Source: Cohnella sp. AR92 (GTDB lineage: Bacteria > Bacillota > Bacilli > Paenibacillales > Paenibacillaceae). From it: a stretch of 64,000 bases of DNA. Positions 45,619 through 53,968 of this stretch are shown here, piece by piece (the stretch's first letter is position 1; every line of letters starts with the position of its first letter). The notes under the pieces are model-generated. The model had not been told where the DNA came from. It saw nothing but the letters and a program-made list of their open reading frames with translations, and did no database searches. The DNA is taken from positions 144,625 to 208,624 of the forward strand of contig NZ_RZJR01000004.1 of assembly GCF_003990975.1 (NCBI RefSeq), read 5' to 3'. The translations under genes were made by a program, and so were the position numbers.

Positions 45619-45735
45619 TCCGGCTGCCTTCTCGTTGATGGTGTAGAGGTATGGCGGCGTGACGCATGCGCTCGTCGCCATCATGAACAAGCAACGGGTC
45701 GCTGGTGGATTATGTTAGCGTATAAGTCTCAATTC

Positions 45736-45917
45736 GAATAAATGCGATTTTTCGAGTATAATTGGCATTGAATAATGAAATTAAGGGATTGTATTCGAAA
45801 AATCATATAGAATCAGCCCTCTTTTCCCAAGAACCCACTATTGTGTATGAAATTTCATATATAATTAATCGATCATCCCATTGGCGGTTGATTATACTCG
45901 ACTATTCGAATACATTC
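45736..45917. repeat. Second array of four AT-rich palindromes, 51-52 bp period
   Basis: Units start at 45736, 45787, 45839 and 45890 and match the unit of the array at 10263. The third copy has ATGAAATTTCAT at its centre with ATAT flanks. The first and last copies are the most degenerate. Spacers are 23-24 bp and differ. The array fills the gap between the SLH remnant and the hisS leader. Confidence 0.72.
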
Positions 45918-46148
45918 GCATTCGCCAACCTGACCGCGGCAAGATCAGGTTGCCGTTTCTCAAGTCCAACGTAACCGTTCAAGGTGAAGTCTAGAGCGAC
46001 GCGACCATGCGCTTGACGCCTTTACTTTTCCATTCGCAACGAAGCGCTTCCAATCTTGTAATCAAACCGTAATCTCCGCAACATCGTTCTTTAAAACAAG
46101 TGCTTTATTATACAAGGTGACCCCCTTTTTTCAAAATAGATTCCATTG

Positions 46149-46176
46149 AACCTGCCCCTTGCGGCAGGTTATTTTC
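46149..46176 (+). terminator. Rho-independent terminator upstream of the hisS leader
   Basis: AACCTGCC and GGCAGGTT form a perfect 8-bp stem at 46149-46170, followed by ATTTTCTTT. It shields the hisS promoter from upstream transcription. Between the second palindrome array and this terminator (about 45918-46148) I see no gene. Confidence 0.75.
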
Positions 46177-46194
46177 TTTGAAGCGGGGGTTCGC

Positions 46195-46224
46195 TTGACA
46201 TGCCCTCCTTGGGCATATTAGAAT
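46195..46224 (+). promoter_or_regulatory. Sigma-A-type promoter of hisS-aspS
   Basis: TTGACA at 46195-46200 and TAGAAT at 46219-46224 with an 18-base spacer, directly upstream of the T-box leader. Confidence 0.7.
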
Positions 46225-46234
46225 AGAAGTCAAT

Positions 46235-46550
46235 TGTATCTTGCCATTGATTCCATGACGGGAAGAAGTACTCCGGAACCAAGTCCCCAGAGAAGAGAGC
46301 CTTCGGCTGCAAGCTCTCCGACGATGACCGGACGAATGACCTCCCCGAGAACCGGATGGGAACGGCAGCTTATCGGCTGCTTAGTAGCATTGCGGCGTCG
46401 CCGGGCGTTAACCGGATCAAGCGCGAGCGCGGGCGGCTGACTCGGAAGAGGTTGGTTCGCTTCGTTCGAACGATGGGTGGTACCGCGGAAGAGAACCGAA
46501 GCTTCCGTCCCTGACAGGATTGTTCCTGCAGGGGCGGGAGCTTTTTTGAT
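46235..46550 (+). promoter_or_regulatory. T-box riboswitch of hisS-aspS
   Basis: A T-box leader that senses uncharged tRNA. The invariant T-box sequence GGGTGGTACCGCGG is at 46475-46488. It is followed by a terminator (GCTTCCGTCCCTG pairing with CAGGGGCGGGAGC, then TTTTTT) ending near 46548. In stem I the AGTA motif is at 46267-46270, and on the opposite strand GAA at 46334-46336 precedes GAC at 46338-46340, which I read as the likely specifier codon (Asp). A His codon would be expected if hisS were the main target, so the specifier needs structural confirmation. Confidence 0.85.
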
Positions 46551-46598
46551 TCGCGCCCCAGTGGCAGATGGAAGAGGTAGAAAGGGAGGATCCAAAAG

Positions 46599-47849
46599 AT
46601 GGCGTTCCAGAAACCTCCGGGCACGCAGGACGTGCTTCCCGGCAGCGTTGAGAACTGGCAATTCGTCGAGAAGACGGCAAGAGAGCTGTGCCGGAGATAT
46701 CACTTCCGCGAGATCCGCACTCCGATCTTCGAGATGACCGAGCTGTTCAAGCGAGGCGTCGGCGAGACGACGGATATCGTGGAGAAAGAAATGTATACGT
46801 TCGAGGATCGCGGGGGCCGAAGCATGACCCTGCGTCCGGAAGGAACGGCGGGCGCGGTTCGCTCTTACGTGGAGAACAAGCTGTACGGCGAACCGGATCT
46901 GTCGAAGCTTTATTACATCGGACCGATGTTCCGGTATGAACGGGCTCAAGCGGGACGTTACCGCCAGTTCCATCAGTTCGGCGTGGAGGCGATCGGTTCC
47001 GACAGCCCGGCGCTGGATGCGGAAGTGATCGCGCTCGGCTTCAGCTTCTACAAGGAGCTTGGGCTGGAAGGAGTCACCGTCGAGATCAATTCCGTCGGAA
47101 CTCCCGAAGTGAGAGCAACGTTCCGTTCCAAGCTGCTCGAATTCCTAACGCCGATGAAGGATAGCCTATGCAAGGATTGCCAGTCCCGCATGGAGCGCAA
47201 TCCGCTGCGCGTTCTGGACTGCAAAGTGGATCAGGACAAGTTCGCGGACGCTCCTTCGATCCTGGACAGCTTGGATGAAGCGTGCGAGACTCACTTCTCC
47301 ACGGTGCGCCAATGCTTGGACGCGATGAATATCCCTTACCGGATCAATCCTCAACTCGTGAGAGGACTCGATTACTACACGCACACCGCGTTCGAGTACA
47401 AGGCTCAAGGCATCGGCGCGATCGATACGGTCGGCGGAGGTGGCCGCTACAATGGTCTCGTGGCGGATATCGGCGGGGACGATCGTCCCGGCGTCGGCCT
47501 CGGAATCGGCTTGGAGCGCACGCTCATGCTGCTCGATAGCCAAGGAGTCAAGCCGGATAACGGCTCTCCGGTCGATGTCTTCTTCATTACGATGGGAGAG
47601 CGGGCGGAGCGCGAAGCGATCGGAATCGTACAGCGGCTGCGCAATGCGGGACTTGCCGTCGAGCAAGACTTCCAGGGCCGCAAGACGAAGAGCCTGTTCA
47701 AGGCCGCCGAACGCGCGGGAGCCGCATACGTCGCCATCCTTGGCGACGACGAGCTGGACCGCGGCGAGATTGCCCTCAAGAATCTGGCTGCGCAAGAACA
47801 GCGCCAAGTCAAGCTCGACGAGCTGGCAGCGGCGATTCGCGGGAACTAA
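46599..47849 (+). CDS. hisS: HisS, histidyl-tRNA synthetase
   Basis: HisS charges tRNA-His. The 416-residue class II synthetase shows motif 1 ([36 protein letters not shown]), [14 protein letters not shown], motif 2 ([21 protein letters not shown]), the histidine loop [15 protein letters not shown] and motif 3 ([16 protein letters not shown]), plus the anticodon domain. AAGGGAGG precedes the ATG. It is the first gene of a T-box-regulated operon with aspS. Confidence 0.97.
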   Translation: MAFQKPPGTQDVLPGSVENWQFVEKTARELCRRYHFREIRTPIFEMTELFKRGVGETTDIVEKEMYTFEDRGGRSMTLRPEGTAGAVRSYVENKLYGEPDLSKLYYIGPMFRYERAQAGRYRQFHQFGVEAIGSDSPALDAEVIALGFSFYKELGLEGVTVEINSVGTPEVRATFRSKLLEFLTPMKDSLCKDCQSRMERNPLRVLDCKVDQDKFADAPSILDSLDEACETHFSTVRQCLDAMNIPYRINPQLVRGLDYYTHTAFEYKAQGIGAIDTVGGGGRYNGLVADIGGDDRPGVGLGIGLERTLMLLDSQGVKPDNGSPVDVFFITMGERAEREAIGIVQRLRNAGLAVEQDFQGRKTKSLFKAAERAGAAYVAILGDDELDRGEIALKNLAAQEQRQVKLDELAAAIRGN

Positions 47850-47890
47850 CCAACATACACCGCCTAATTTGGCAAAGGGGAACGATAACC

Positions 47891-49720
47891 ATGATGCTCA
47901 AAAACCATGATTGCGGCACATTGACCAAACAGAACGTCGGGGAGACGGTCATTCTGAACGGCTGGGTGCAAGGCTGGCGCGACTTCGGCGGCCTGCTCTT
48001 CATCGACCTTCGGGACCGTTCCGGCATCGTGCAGATCGTCTTTAACCCGGACTTCAACAAAGACGCCCTCGAGATCGGCAGCCGAGCTCGGAATGAGTAT
48101 GTACTTGCCGTCAAAGGCAAAGTCGTCGAGCGCGATCCGGAGACGTTCAACGCGAACCTGGCTACCGGCGAGATCGAGATTCAAGTTCAAGAAGTGGAAG
48201 TGGTGAACTCGGCGAAGACGCCTCCGTTCCCGATCGAAGACGGCGTTGAAGTGGATGAATCCCTTCGCTTGAAATATCGCTATCTCGACCTTCGCCGTCC
48301 GGAGATGCAGAAGACGCTGCGCCTTCGCTCCAAGGCAACCAAGGTCTTCCGCGATTATCTGGACGAGAACGGCTTCATCGACGTCGAGACGCCGATCCTG
48401 ACGCTCAGCACGCCGGAAGGCGCGCGCGATTATCTCGTGCCGAGCCGCGTCCATCCGGGCGAGTTCTTCGCTCTGCCGCAATCTCCGCAGCTGTTCAAGC
48501 AGCTTCTCATGGTAGGCGGCCTCGAGCGCTATTATCAAGTCGCACGCTGCTTCCGCGACGAAGACCTCCGTGCGGACCGCCAGCCGGAGTTCACCCAAGT
48601 GGACATCGAGACCTCCTTCCTGTCCCAGGACCAATTGCTCTCCATGATGGAAGAGCTGATGGCGCGCCTGTTCCGCGAGACGATCGGCGTCGAGATTCCG
48701 ACTCCGTTCCAGCGTCTCACATACCATGACGCCATTCATAAGTACGGCTCCGACAAGCCGGACCTCCGCTTCGACCTCGAGATCCAAGACGTTACCGACA
48801 TCGTCAAGGGCAGCGACGTGAAGGTGTTCGCTTCCGTGGCCGCATCCGGAGGCGTCGTGAAGGCTCTCAACGCGAAGGGCTGCGCAAGCTGGAGCCGCAA
48901 GGAGCTTGACGATCTTCAGCCGTTCGCCGCCCGTTACGGCGGCAAGGGCATCGCTTGGATCACCGTGAAGGACGGCGAATGGAAGGGGCCGATCGTCAAG
49001 TTCTTCAAGCCGGAAGAGATCGCCGCTCTGACCGAGCGCCTGAACGTCGAAGAAGGCGACCTGCTGACCTTCTCCGCCGACAAGCTGAAGACGGCGGCGG
49101 ACGTCATGGGCAACTTGCGCCTGAAGGTAGGCCGCGAGCTCGGGCTGATCGACAACAGCAAGTTCAAGTTCCTGTGGGTCGTGGACTTCCCGCTGGTCGA
49201 GTGGGACGAAGAGGCGAAGCGCTACGTGGCGCTGCACCATCCGTTCACCCGTCCGCATGACGAGGATCTTCCGCTGTTCGACACCGATCCGGGCGCGATT
49301 CGCGCGCAAGCGTACGACATCGTCCTGAACGGCTACGAAGTGGGCGGCGGCTCGATGCGGATCTATCGCCGCGACGTTCAGGAGAAGATGTTCTCCGCGC
49401 TCGGCTTCACGATGGAAGAAGCGAAGGAGAAGTTCGGCTTCTTCATGGACGCCTTCGAATACGGCACGCCTCCGCACGGCGGCATCGCGTTCGGTCTCGA
49501 CCGTCTGATCATGCTGCTCGCCGGCCGTACGAACCTGCGCGAGACGATCGCGTTCCCGAAGACGGCGAGCGCAACCGATCTTCTGTCGGACGCACCGTCC
49601 GCCGTTACCGATCGCCAACTCGAGGATCTGCACATTCGCCTGTCGGCCAAAGCGATTGCCGCTCAAGCGAAGGCGGCTGCTCCGGCAGCGGCTGACGAGT
49701 CGGAGAAGCAGGAAGCCTAA
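47891..49720 (+). CDS. aspS: AspS, aspartyl-tRNA synthetase
   Basis: AspS charges tRNA-Asp, and in organisms without AsnRS it may also charge tRNA-Asn. The 609-residue protein is the long bacterial form: N-terminal OB anticodon domain ([28 protein letters not shown]), the class II motifs ([43 protein letters not shown]) and motif 3 ([15 protein letters not shown]), with a GAD insertion domain between. It lies 41 bp after hisS. A stem follows the stop codon. Confidence 0.97.
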   Translation: MMLKNHDCGTLTKQNVGETVILNGWVQGWRDFGGLLFIDLRDRSGIVQIVFNPDFNKDALEIGSRARNEYVLAVKGKVVERDPETFNANLATGEIEIQVQEVEVVNSAKTPPFPIEDGVEVDESLRLKYRYLDLRRPEMQKTLRLRSKATKVFRDYLDENGFIDVETPILTLSTPEGARDYLVPSRVHPGEFFALPQSPQLFKQLLMVGGLERYYQVARCFRDEDLRADRQPEFTQVDIETSFLSQDQLLSMMEELMARLFRETIGVEIPTPFQRLTYHDAIHKYGSDKPDLRFDLEIQDVTDIVKGSDVKVFASVAASGGVVKALNAKGCASWSRKELDDLQPFAARYGGKGIAWITVKDGEWKGPIVKFFKPEEIAALTERLNVEEGDLLTFSADKLKTAADVMGNLRLKVGRELGLIDNSKFKFLWVVDFPLVEWDEEAKRYVALHHPFTRPHDEDLPLFDTDPGAIRAQAYDIVLNGYEVGGGSMRIYRRDVQEKMFSALGFTMEEAKEKFGFFMDAFEYGTPPHGGIAFGLDRLIMLLAGRTNLRETIAFPKTASATDLLSDAPSAVTDRQLEDLHIRLSAKAIAAQAKAAAPAAADESEKQEA

Positions 49721-49728
49721 TGGAATTC

Positions 49729-49763
49729 GCCGCGTTCCCGGCCACTGCCGGAACGCGGCTTTC
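49729..49763 (+). terminator. Hairpin between aspS and tcdA
   Basis: GCCGCGTTCC at 49729-49738 and GGAACGCGGC at 49750-49759 form a perfect 10-bp stem followed by only TTT. It may be a weak terminator or an attenuator ahead of tcdA. Confidence 0.6.
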
Positions 49764-49794
49764 GACTATCCTTAGAGGAGTTGAACGCCGAACC

Positions 49795-50577
49795 ATGCTG
49801 CATCAATTCTCAAGAACGGAACTTGCCATCGGCCCGGAGGGCCTTGAGATTCTGAAGGGAAGCACGGTTGCCGTGCTCGGAATCGGCGGCGTCGGCTCCA
49901 TCGCGGCCGAAGCGCTTGCCCGTTCGGGAGTCGGCCGCCTGATCCTTATCGACAAGGACGTTGTCGACATCACGAACATCAACCGTCAGATCCATGCGCT
50001 GACGACGACGGTAGGCCAGCCGAAGGCCGATCTCATGAGAGATCGCATTAAGCTGATCAACCCGGACTGCGACGCCGTCTCGCTTCGCATGTTCTACACC
50101 GAAGAGACTTACGAGGAGCTGTTCAAGTATCCGCTCGACTACGTCATCGACGCTTCGGATACGATCTCCTATAAGATCCACCTCATTAAACAGTGCCTGC
50201 AGAGGAAGATTCCGATCATCTCCAGCATGGGAGCTGCCAACAAGACGGATCCGTCCCGTTTCGAAGTAGCGGATATCTCCAAGACGAGCGTCGATCCGAT
50301 CGCTCGCGTCATTCGGACGAAGCTGCGGAAGGAAGGGATCAAGAAGGGCGTAAAAGTCGTCTTCTCGAAGGAAGAGCCGCTCAAGCCGCTGGAGGACGTG
50401 ACCCAGCGGATCGTTCCGGATACCGCCCCGAAGGAGATTCGGAAGGCGCAGCAGCCTCCGGCCAGCAATGCTTTCGTTCCGCCGGTTGCCGGTCTCATCA
50501 TGGTCAGCGTCGTCTTCCGCGAGCTGGTCGAGAACGGCAAGAAGAAGCTGGCGCAAGGCAAGCCCGATAGCGAATAA
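49795..50577 (+). CDS. tcdA: TcdA, tRNA threonylcarbamoyladenosine dehydratase
   Basis: TcdA (CsdL/YrvM) is an E1-like enzyme that cyclises t6A37 in tRNA. The 260-residue protein starts MLHQFSRTELAIGPEGLEILKGSTVAVLGIGGVGSIAAEALARSGVGRLILIDKDVVDITNINRQIHA, with the ATP-binding GIGGVGS loop and the adenylation Arg. YVIDASDTISYKIHLI and SSMGAANKTDPSRFEV follow. I placed the start at ATG 49795; the AGAGGAG site is 14 bases away, which is longer than usual. It follows aspS as in Bacillus. Confidence 0.92.
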   Translation: MLHQFSRTELAIGPEGLEILKGSTVAVLGIGGVGSIAAEALARSGVGRLILIDKDVVDITNINRQIHALTTTVGQPKADLMRDRIKLINPDCDAVSLRMFYTEETYEELFKYPLDYVIDASDTISYKIHLIKQCLQRKIPIISSMGAANKTDPSRFEVADISKTSVDPIARVIRTKLRKEGIKKGVKVVFSKEEPLKPLEDVTQRIVPDTAPKEIRKAQQPPASNAFVPPVAGLIMVSVVFRELVENGKKKLAQGKPDSE

Positions 50578-50582
50578 CGAAG

Positions 50583-50628
50583 AAAAAGCCTCCACCCGTG
50601 CCGGCATTCGGCGGGATGGGGGCTTTTT
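50583..50628. terminator. Rho-independent terminator shared by tcdA and ferritin
   Basis: AAAAAGCCTCCACCCG pairs with CGGGATGGGGGCTTTTT across a GC-rich loop, A-rich on one side and T-rich on the other. It lies between convergent genes. Confidence 0.85.
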
Positions 50629-50655
50629 GCTTATATCAGTCGCGGGACATTAACC

Positions 50656-51171
50656 TTATTCGGCTTCTCCGGCGGGAGGAGTGAACGAGCGAGTCGCGAG
50701 GTCGGCATCCATCATATAGAGGGCGTTGCTGTCCACATCGATGCGGCGCAGCTTCTGGATGATGGAGTCGAACGTATCCTCTTCCTCGACTTGCTCGTCG
50801 ATGAACCACTTCAGGAAGTTGATGGTTGCATGCTCCCGGTCTTCCCAAGCGGCGTCGGACAGCGCATAAATCCGCTTGGTCACGGTCTGCTCGTGAGCGT
50901 AGGAATGCTCGAAAGCGTCCAGCAGCGATTCGTATTCGACTTGCGGGTTCGGCATGCCGGTGACGACGGCGCGCTTGCCCATTTGGTTGATGAAATGGTA
51001 GATCTTCATGGCATGGAATTTCTCTTCTTCCGCTTGCACGACGAAGAAGTTTGCGAAGCCGTCGTAGCTCTCGGCGGAGCAATAGGCGGCCATAGCCAGA
51101 TATACTTGCGAAGAGTAGAACTCATAGTTCATCTGATCGTTAAGCTTGTCCAATAGAGCCTGATTCAACAT
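50656..51171 (-). CDS. ftnA: Ferritin
   Basis: A 171-residue ferritin that stores iron in a 24-subunit shell. The ferroxidase residues are in QMNYEFYSSQVYLAMAAYC, FFVVQAEEEKFHAMKIYHFI and the later EQTVTKRIYALSDAAWEDREHATINFLKWFIDEQVEEE. I chose the ATG at 51171, seven bases after AGGAGGTG; a longer upstream frame is not coding. It is convergent with tcdA. It starts a run of minus-strand genes with probable spore-surface functions, but whether it is sporulation-linked is not shown. Confidence 0.9.
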   Translation of the reverse strand: MLNQALLDKLNDQMNYEFYSSQVYLAMAAYCSAESYDGFANFFVVQAEEEKFHAMKIYHFINQMGKRAVVTGMPNPQVEYESLLDAFEHSYAHEQTVTKRIYALSDAAWEDREHATINFLKWFIDEQVEEEDTFDSIIQKLRRIDVDSNALYMMDADLATRSFTPPAGEAE

Positions 51172-51286
51172 AGATGGACACCTCCTGTCCCCATTATATG
51201 ACAAGGAAGGTACTGGAGTAAACCGCAGGACCCGGACGCGACAAACCCGCCCGAGCCGATTGCGCGTGGCTCCAGGCGGGTATCCG

Positions 51287-51946
51287 TCAAGGCTTATGAA
51301 TCGTTTTGATGTGATCGAGGTGAATGAACGAGCTGCAGCCGTCTGCGGTGACAAGCTCGATCAGATTGCTGCGGACCGTTTTCAGGAGGCCGATTTTGTC
51401 CGGTTGTTCTCCCAGGTCCAGGACGACGAATTCGCCTTCGAACTTCTTCAGCTGCTGCTCGAACGTGCGCGCGAGCGAGGTAGGCGTAGGATTGATCGGG
51501 AATTTCTCTTGGTCCAGCGCATAGGGAGTCGTTAACGGATCATATGGGATGAGGCTCTTCAGATGGCGCATGGACACGAAGAGGGACCGATACATAGGCG
51601 AGTAGAAAACGAAGAAGTCGTTCATGATGCTTGTGATATAGCCGTGGACGGAGCTGTTGCCTCCGATGGACATCTCCGAGAACATGCCTTTGGCGTTAAG
51701 AAGGACCTTGCGGTAGGAAAGTTCCGTGGTCGGGTCGAGCGGCGGTTCCTGGGGCACTCCGAAATCGGTCGATTCAAGGGAATTAAGCCGCGTCAGCATC
51801 TGCAGGTGGAGGAGAGGGATATATAAGAATTGATAGCCGTTATGAATGACGAAAATGTCGCTGCCGATATCGATCAAAGTGCCCTTGATGGGTAGTTTCT
51901 TGCCGGACACGCTTACCGTGACCGACTGGTTCAAATAAGTTTCCAT
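51287..51946 (-). CDS. DUF2642-like protein, candidate spore-coat protein
   Basis: A 219-residue protein with an N-terminal small beta domain (METYLNQSVTVSVSGKKLPIKGTLIDIGSDIFVIHNGYQFLYIPLLHL) of the Lsm-like DUF2642 type. A second related unit near residues 85-130 (MSIGGNSSVHGYITSIMNDFFVFYSPMYRSLFVSMRHLKSLIP) and a third near the C-terminus (FEGEFVVLDLGEQPDKIGLLKTVRSNLIELVTADGCSSFIHLDHIKTI) suggest three repeats. DUF2642 proteins are typical of spore formers, and many appear to be coat-associated, but no function is established. The AGGAGGTG site lies 14 bases before the ATG. Confidence 0.65.
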   Translation of the reverse strand: METYLNQSVTVSVSGKKLPIKGTLIDIGSDIFVIHNGYQFLYIPLLHLQMLTRLNSLESTDFGVPQEPPLDPTTELSYRKVLLNAKGMFSEMSIGGNSSVHGYITSIMNDFFVFYSPMYRSLFVSMRHLKSLIPYDPLTTPYALDQEKFPINPTPTSLARTFEQQLKKFEGEFVVLDLGEQPDKIGLLKTVRSNLIELVTADGCSSFIHLDHIKTIHKP

Positions 51947-52027
51947 GGGGTTGGCAAGGGCACCTCCTTTATTGTGGGATTATCCGGATAGGTCAACCCC
52001 TCTCATTCAGATGAGTCAGGAGGCGCC

Positions 52028-52747
52028 TTAGGTCCTGCCGCTTCTCCGGTTGCCTCCGCTCCGGGAGCGGTTATTGCCGGTACGGGAGCGGTTTGCGCCG
52101 CTCTTGCCGCCGCTCTTGCCGCCGCTTTTGCCACCGCTTTTGCCGCCGCTCTTGCTTCCGCTCTTGCTTCCGCTTTTGCTTCCGCTCTTATTGCCGCCGC
52201 TTTTGTTGCCGCTCTTGTTGTTCCCGCCGCTTTTGCTGCCGCTCTTATTCCCACCGGTCGTAATATTCACCGTTTTGATGTGGAAGACAGGGATGCGAAT
52301 ATATTCGCGTCCGGCAATGAGAAGCAGGTATTGCGGGTGGACTTCGGCGAGGAAGCCTTCGATTTTCTCCGGTCCGCCGCGGTTGATCTGGATAAATTGA
52401 TGGTTCATCTTGCCGAGCAGCGAATGGAAGCTGGAAGCCGTGATATAACGATGGGACCAGCTGCGCAAGTTGGACTTGGAGCCTTCCGTAATGCTCTTCA
52501 CGTGGCTGCCGTTGACATAAATGATGCCGTCCGCGGAAGAAAGCACGAGGTAATCGGACGGAACGGCGACCAGAAGGCCTTCCACGACTTCGGGTCCGCC
52601 GCGGTTGATCTTGACATGACGGCCGATCAGGTTGACCGCTTGCTGGGTTTGAGCATTCGTGCTCGGAGGACGATTGTTATAAACGACTTGTTGCCCTTGT
52701 TGACCTTGTTGACCTTGAAATTGGTATCCAAAGTAACCCATATACAT
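52028..52747 (-). CDS. Tandem DUF2642-like protein with Ser-Gly-Gly-Lys tail
   Basis: A 239-residue protein. I chose the ATG at 52747, ten bases after AAGGAG; another ATG at 52756 is too close to that site. After a Gln/Gly-rich start it has two copies of a beta domain: VKINRGGPEVVEGLLVAVPSDYLVLSSADGIIYV and IQINRGGPEKIEGFLAEVHPQYLLLIAGREYIRI. The C-terminal 75 residues are low complexity, built from KSGG, KSGS and NKSGG units and ending RSRSGGNRRSGRT, strongly basic. The tail resembles the Ser-Lys-Arg-rich repeats of Bacillus CotB and CotG, which are phosphorylated by CotH. No signal peptide is present, consistent with mother-cell coat proteins. Confidence 0.65.
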   Translation of the reverse strand: MYMGYFGYQFQGQQGQQGQQVVYNNRPPSTNAQTQQAVNLIGRHVKINRGGPEVVEGLLVAVPSDYLVLSSADGIIYVNGSHVKSITEGSKSNLRSWSHRYITASSFHSLLGKMNHQFIQINRGGPEKIEGFLAEVHPQYLLLIAGREYIRIPVFHIKTVNITTGGNKSGSKSGGNNKSGNKSGGNKSGSKSGSKSGSKSGGKSGGKSGGKSGGKSGANRSRTGNNRSRSGGNRRSGRT

Positions 52748-53096
52748 ATGGTTCATTCTCCTTCCGGAATATGAGGTTCTTGCTTCTTGATGATTTGACA
52801 GAATAACGACTCCCCGCATGACCTGACGGCATGGCAACCTTGTATCGTTAGTTATGCTTCCGCGTGTGTTCTGCTTCGTTCTATCCCTCCTTTGAACTTG
52901 TGTGGGATGTGAATTTATACTCTATAACTATGTGTACCCTCGATGAAGAGATACGGTTGGTTGTCCGAGGTCATACGAAATTCCACGAAATGATAGGAGA
53001 AGAATGCCCCTTTTGCCGCTGATTCTGCGATTGTCTCTATCGATGTCGATCCTTGAATCATAGACTGAACCATCCTTAGATTTCAGGAGGTGTAAT
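52748..53096. other. Divergent intergenic region without a gene
   Basis: About 350 bp between the divergent SGGK-tail gene and the RTGG-repeat gene. I see no open frame with a ribosome site. It should hold the promoters of both repeat genes. I could not recognise a clear sigma-K or sigma-E box by eye. Confidence 0.5.
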
Positions 53097-53522
53097 GTGG
53101 TGAGCTTAAATACTCGCACCGCTCTTGGGACAAGTTCCTTCGAAGATGTACAACCGATTGCAAGATCTGCGGACGAAACCTGGGGCGATTGGGGAGGCTT
53201 CATTAGCGCGCGTTCCGGCGGACGCAGCGGAGGGCCGCTCAGTCCCGGTCGCTCTGGCGGACGCAGCGGAGGTCGCACGGGTGGACGCACTGGCGGACGT
53301 ACCGGCGGACGCACGGGTGGACGCACTGGAGGCCGTTCCGGGGGACGCAGCGGAGGCCCGCTAAGCCCTGGTCGCTCCGGCGGACGCACTGGCGGACGCA
53401 CGGGAGGTCGCACGGGAGGTCGCACGGGAGGTCGCACGGGAGGTCGCACTGGCGGACGTACTGGGGGCCGCACTGGCGGACGCACGGGTGGACGTACCGG
53501 CGGGCGTACTGGAGACGAATAA
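53097..53522 (+). CDS. Gly-Arg-Thr/Ser repeat protein, candidate coat protein and CotH substrate
   Basis: A 141-residue very basic protein starting with GTG six bases after AGGAGG. The first 37 residues are ordinary (LNTRTALGTSSFEDVQPIARSADETWGDWGGFISA). The rest is almost pure GGRTGGR and GGRSGGR tetrads, interrupted by two copies of GGPLSPGR. At DNA level the repeat unit is about 12 bp with variable third positions, so it has expanded and then drifted. It has no cysteine, signal or membrane segment. The pattern of regularly spaced Ser/Thr between Arg residues resembles substrates of coat kinases. A terminator follows. The function is inferred only from composition and from nearby cotH. Confidence 0.6.
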   Translation: MVSLNTRTALGTSSFEDVQPIARSADETWGDWGGFISARSGGRSGGPLSPGRSGGRSGGRTGGRTGGRTGGRTGGRTGGRSGGRSGGPLSPGRSGGRTGGRTGGRTGGRTGGRTGGRTGGRTGGRTGGRTGGRTGGRTGDE

Positions 53523-53543
53523 GCAGCAGGGATGAAACGAAGG

Positions 53544-53576
53544 AGCCGCCAATCGCGATGCGATGGCGGCTTTATT
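53544..53576 (+). terminator. Rho-independent terminator of the repeat-protein gene
   Basis: AGCCGCC...ATCGC pairs with GCGATGGCGGCT around a short loop, followed by TTATTT. Confidence 0.8.
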
Positions 53577-53604
53577 TGCGACTATCAGAAAGCATAAGTT
53601 TGGG

Positions 53605-53679
53605 AATGCCTTATCCCTTCTGATGCAAACGCAAAGTTTCAGCAGCGTCAATGAAAGACGCCGCAGGCGTTTTTGCTTG
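53605..53679. repeat. Left copy of a ~75-bp direct repeat with terminator-like hairpin
   Basis: Starts AATGCCTTATCCC and ends with the 27-bp segment 53653-53679, which is identical to 54014-54040. That segment contains GACGCCGC and GGCGTTTTT and can form a terminator-like stem with upstream GCAGCGTC. The two copies are about 361 bp apart and bracket the palindrome array. Confidence 0.7.
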
Positions 53680-53736
53680 AGCGTCGTCTGTGCCTGATAG
53701 CGTTGGAAGGGCTTGCAGCATTGGAGTAGACATCGA

Positions 53737-53968
53737 GTTATTGAACTTTGTTCAATAACGAAGCACAAATGGCGGTACGCGAGCCAGATTTATTAAACTT
53801 TGTTCAATAACGGCGAATGAGCGGCGGTAAGCGGCGTCGAATTATTGAACTTTGTTCAATAACGAAGCACAAATGGCGATTCGCAAGCCAGAGTTATTGA
53901 ACTTTGTTCAATAACGGATCATGAATGGCGGTACGCAAGCCAGAGTTATTGAACTTGGTCGAAAGTAA
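53737..53968. repeat. Array of five 23-bp palindromes with exact 52-bp period
   Basis: Units start at 53737, 53789, 53841, 53893 and 53945, exactly 52 bp apart. The consensus has left arm GTTATTGAAC, a 3-nt centre and right arm GTTCAATAAC. The first four copies are nearly perfect and the fifth has lost its right arm. Spacers are 29 bp and related to one another (GAAGCACAAATGGCG or GAATGAGCGGCGG start, ending GCCAGA-like). The array lies between the RTGG-repeat gene and cotH and is bracketed by two copies of a direct repeat. Confidence 0.85.

Noticed and set aside
47864..49666. 600-codon minus-strand frame opposite aspS
   Set aside because: aspS is certain on the plus strand; the opposite frame only lacks stops because of codon bias.
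52928..53485. Minus-strand Pro-Pro-Val-Arg repeat protein
   Set aside because: It is the complement of the GGRT repeat gene, which has the AGGAGG site and a terminator on the plus strand.
53737..53968. CRISPR array (regular 23-bp repeats, 29-bp spacers)
   Set aside because: The spacers are similar to one another, the repeat is a full palindrome, and no cas genes are near.
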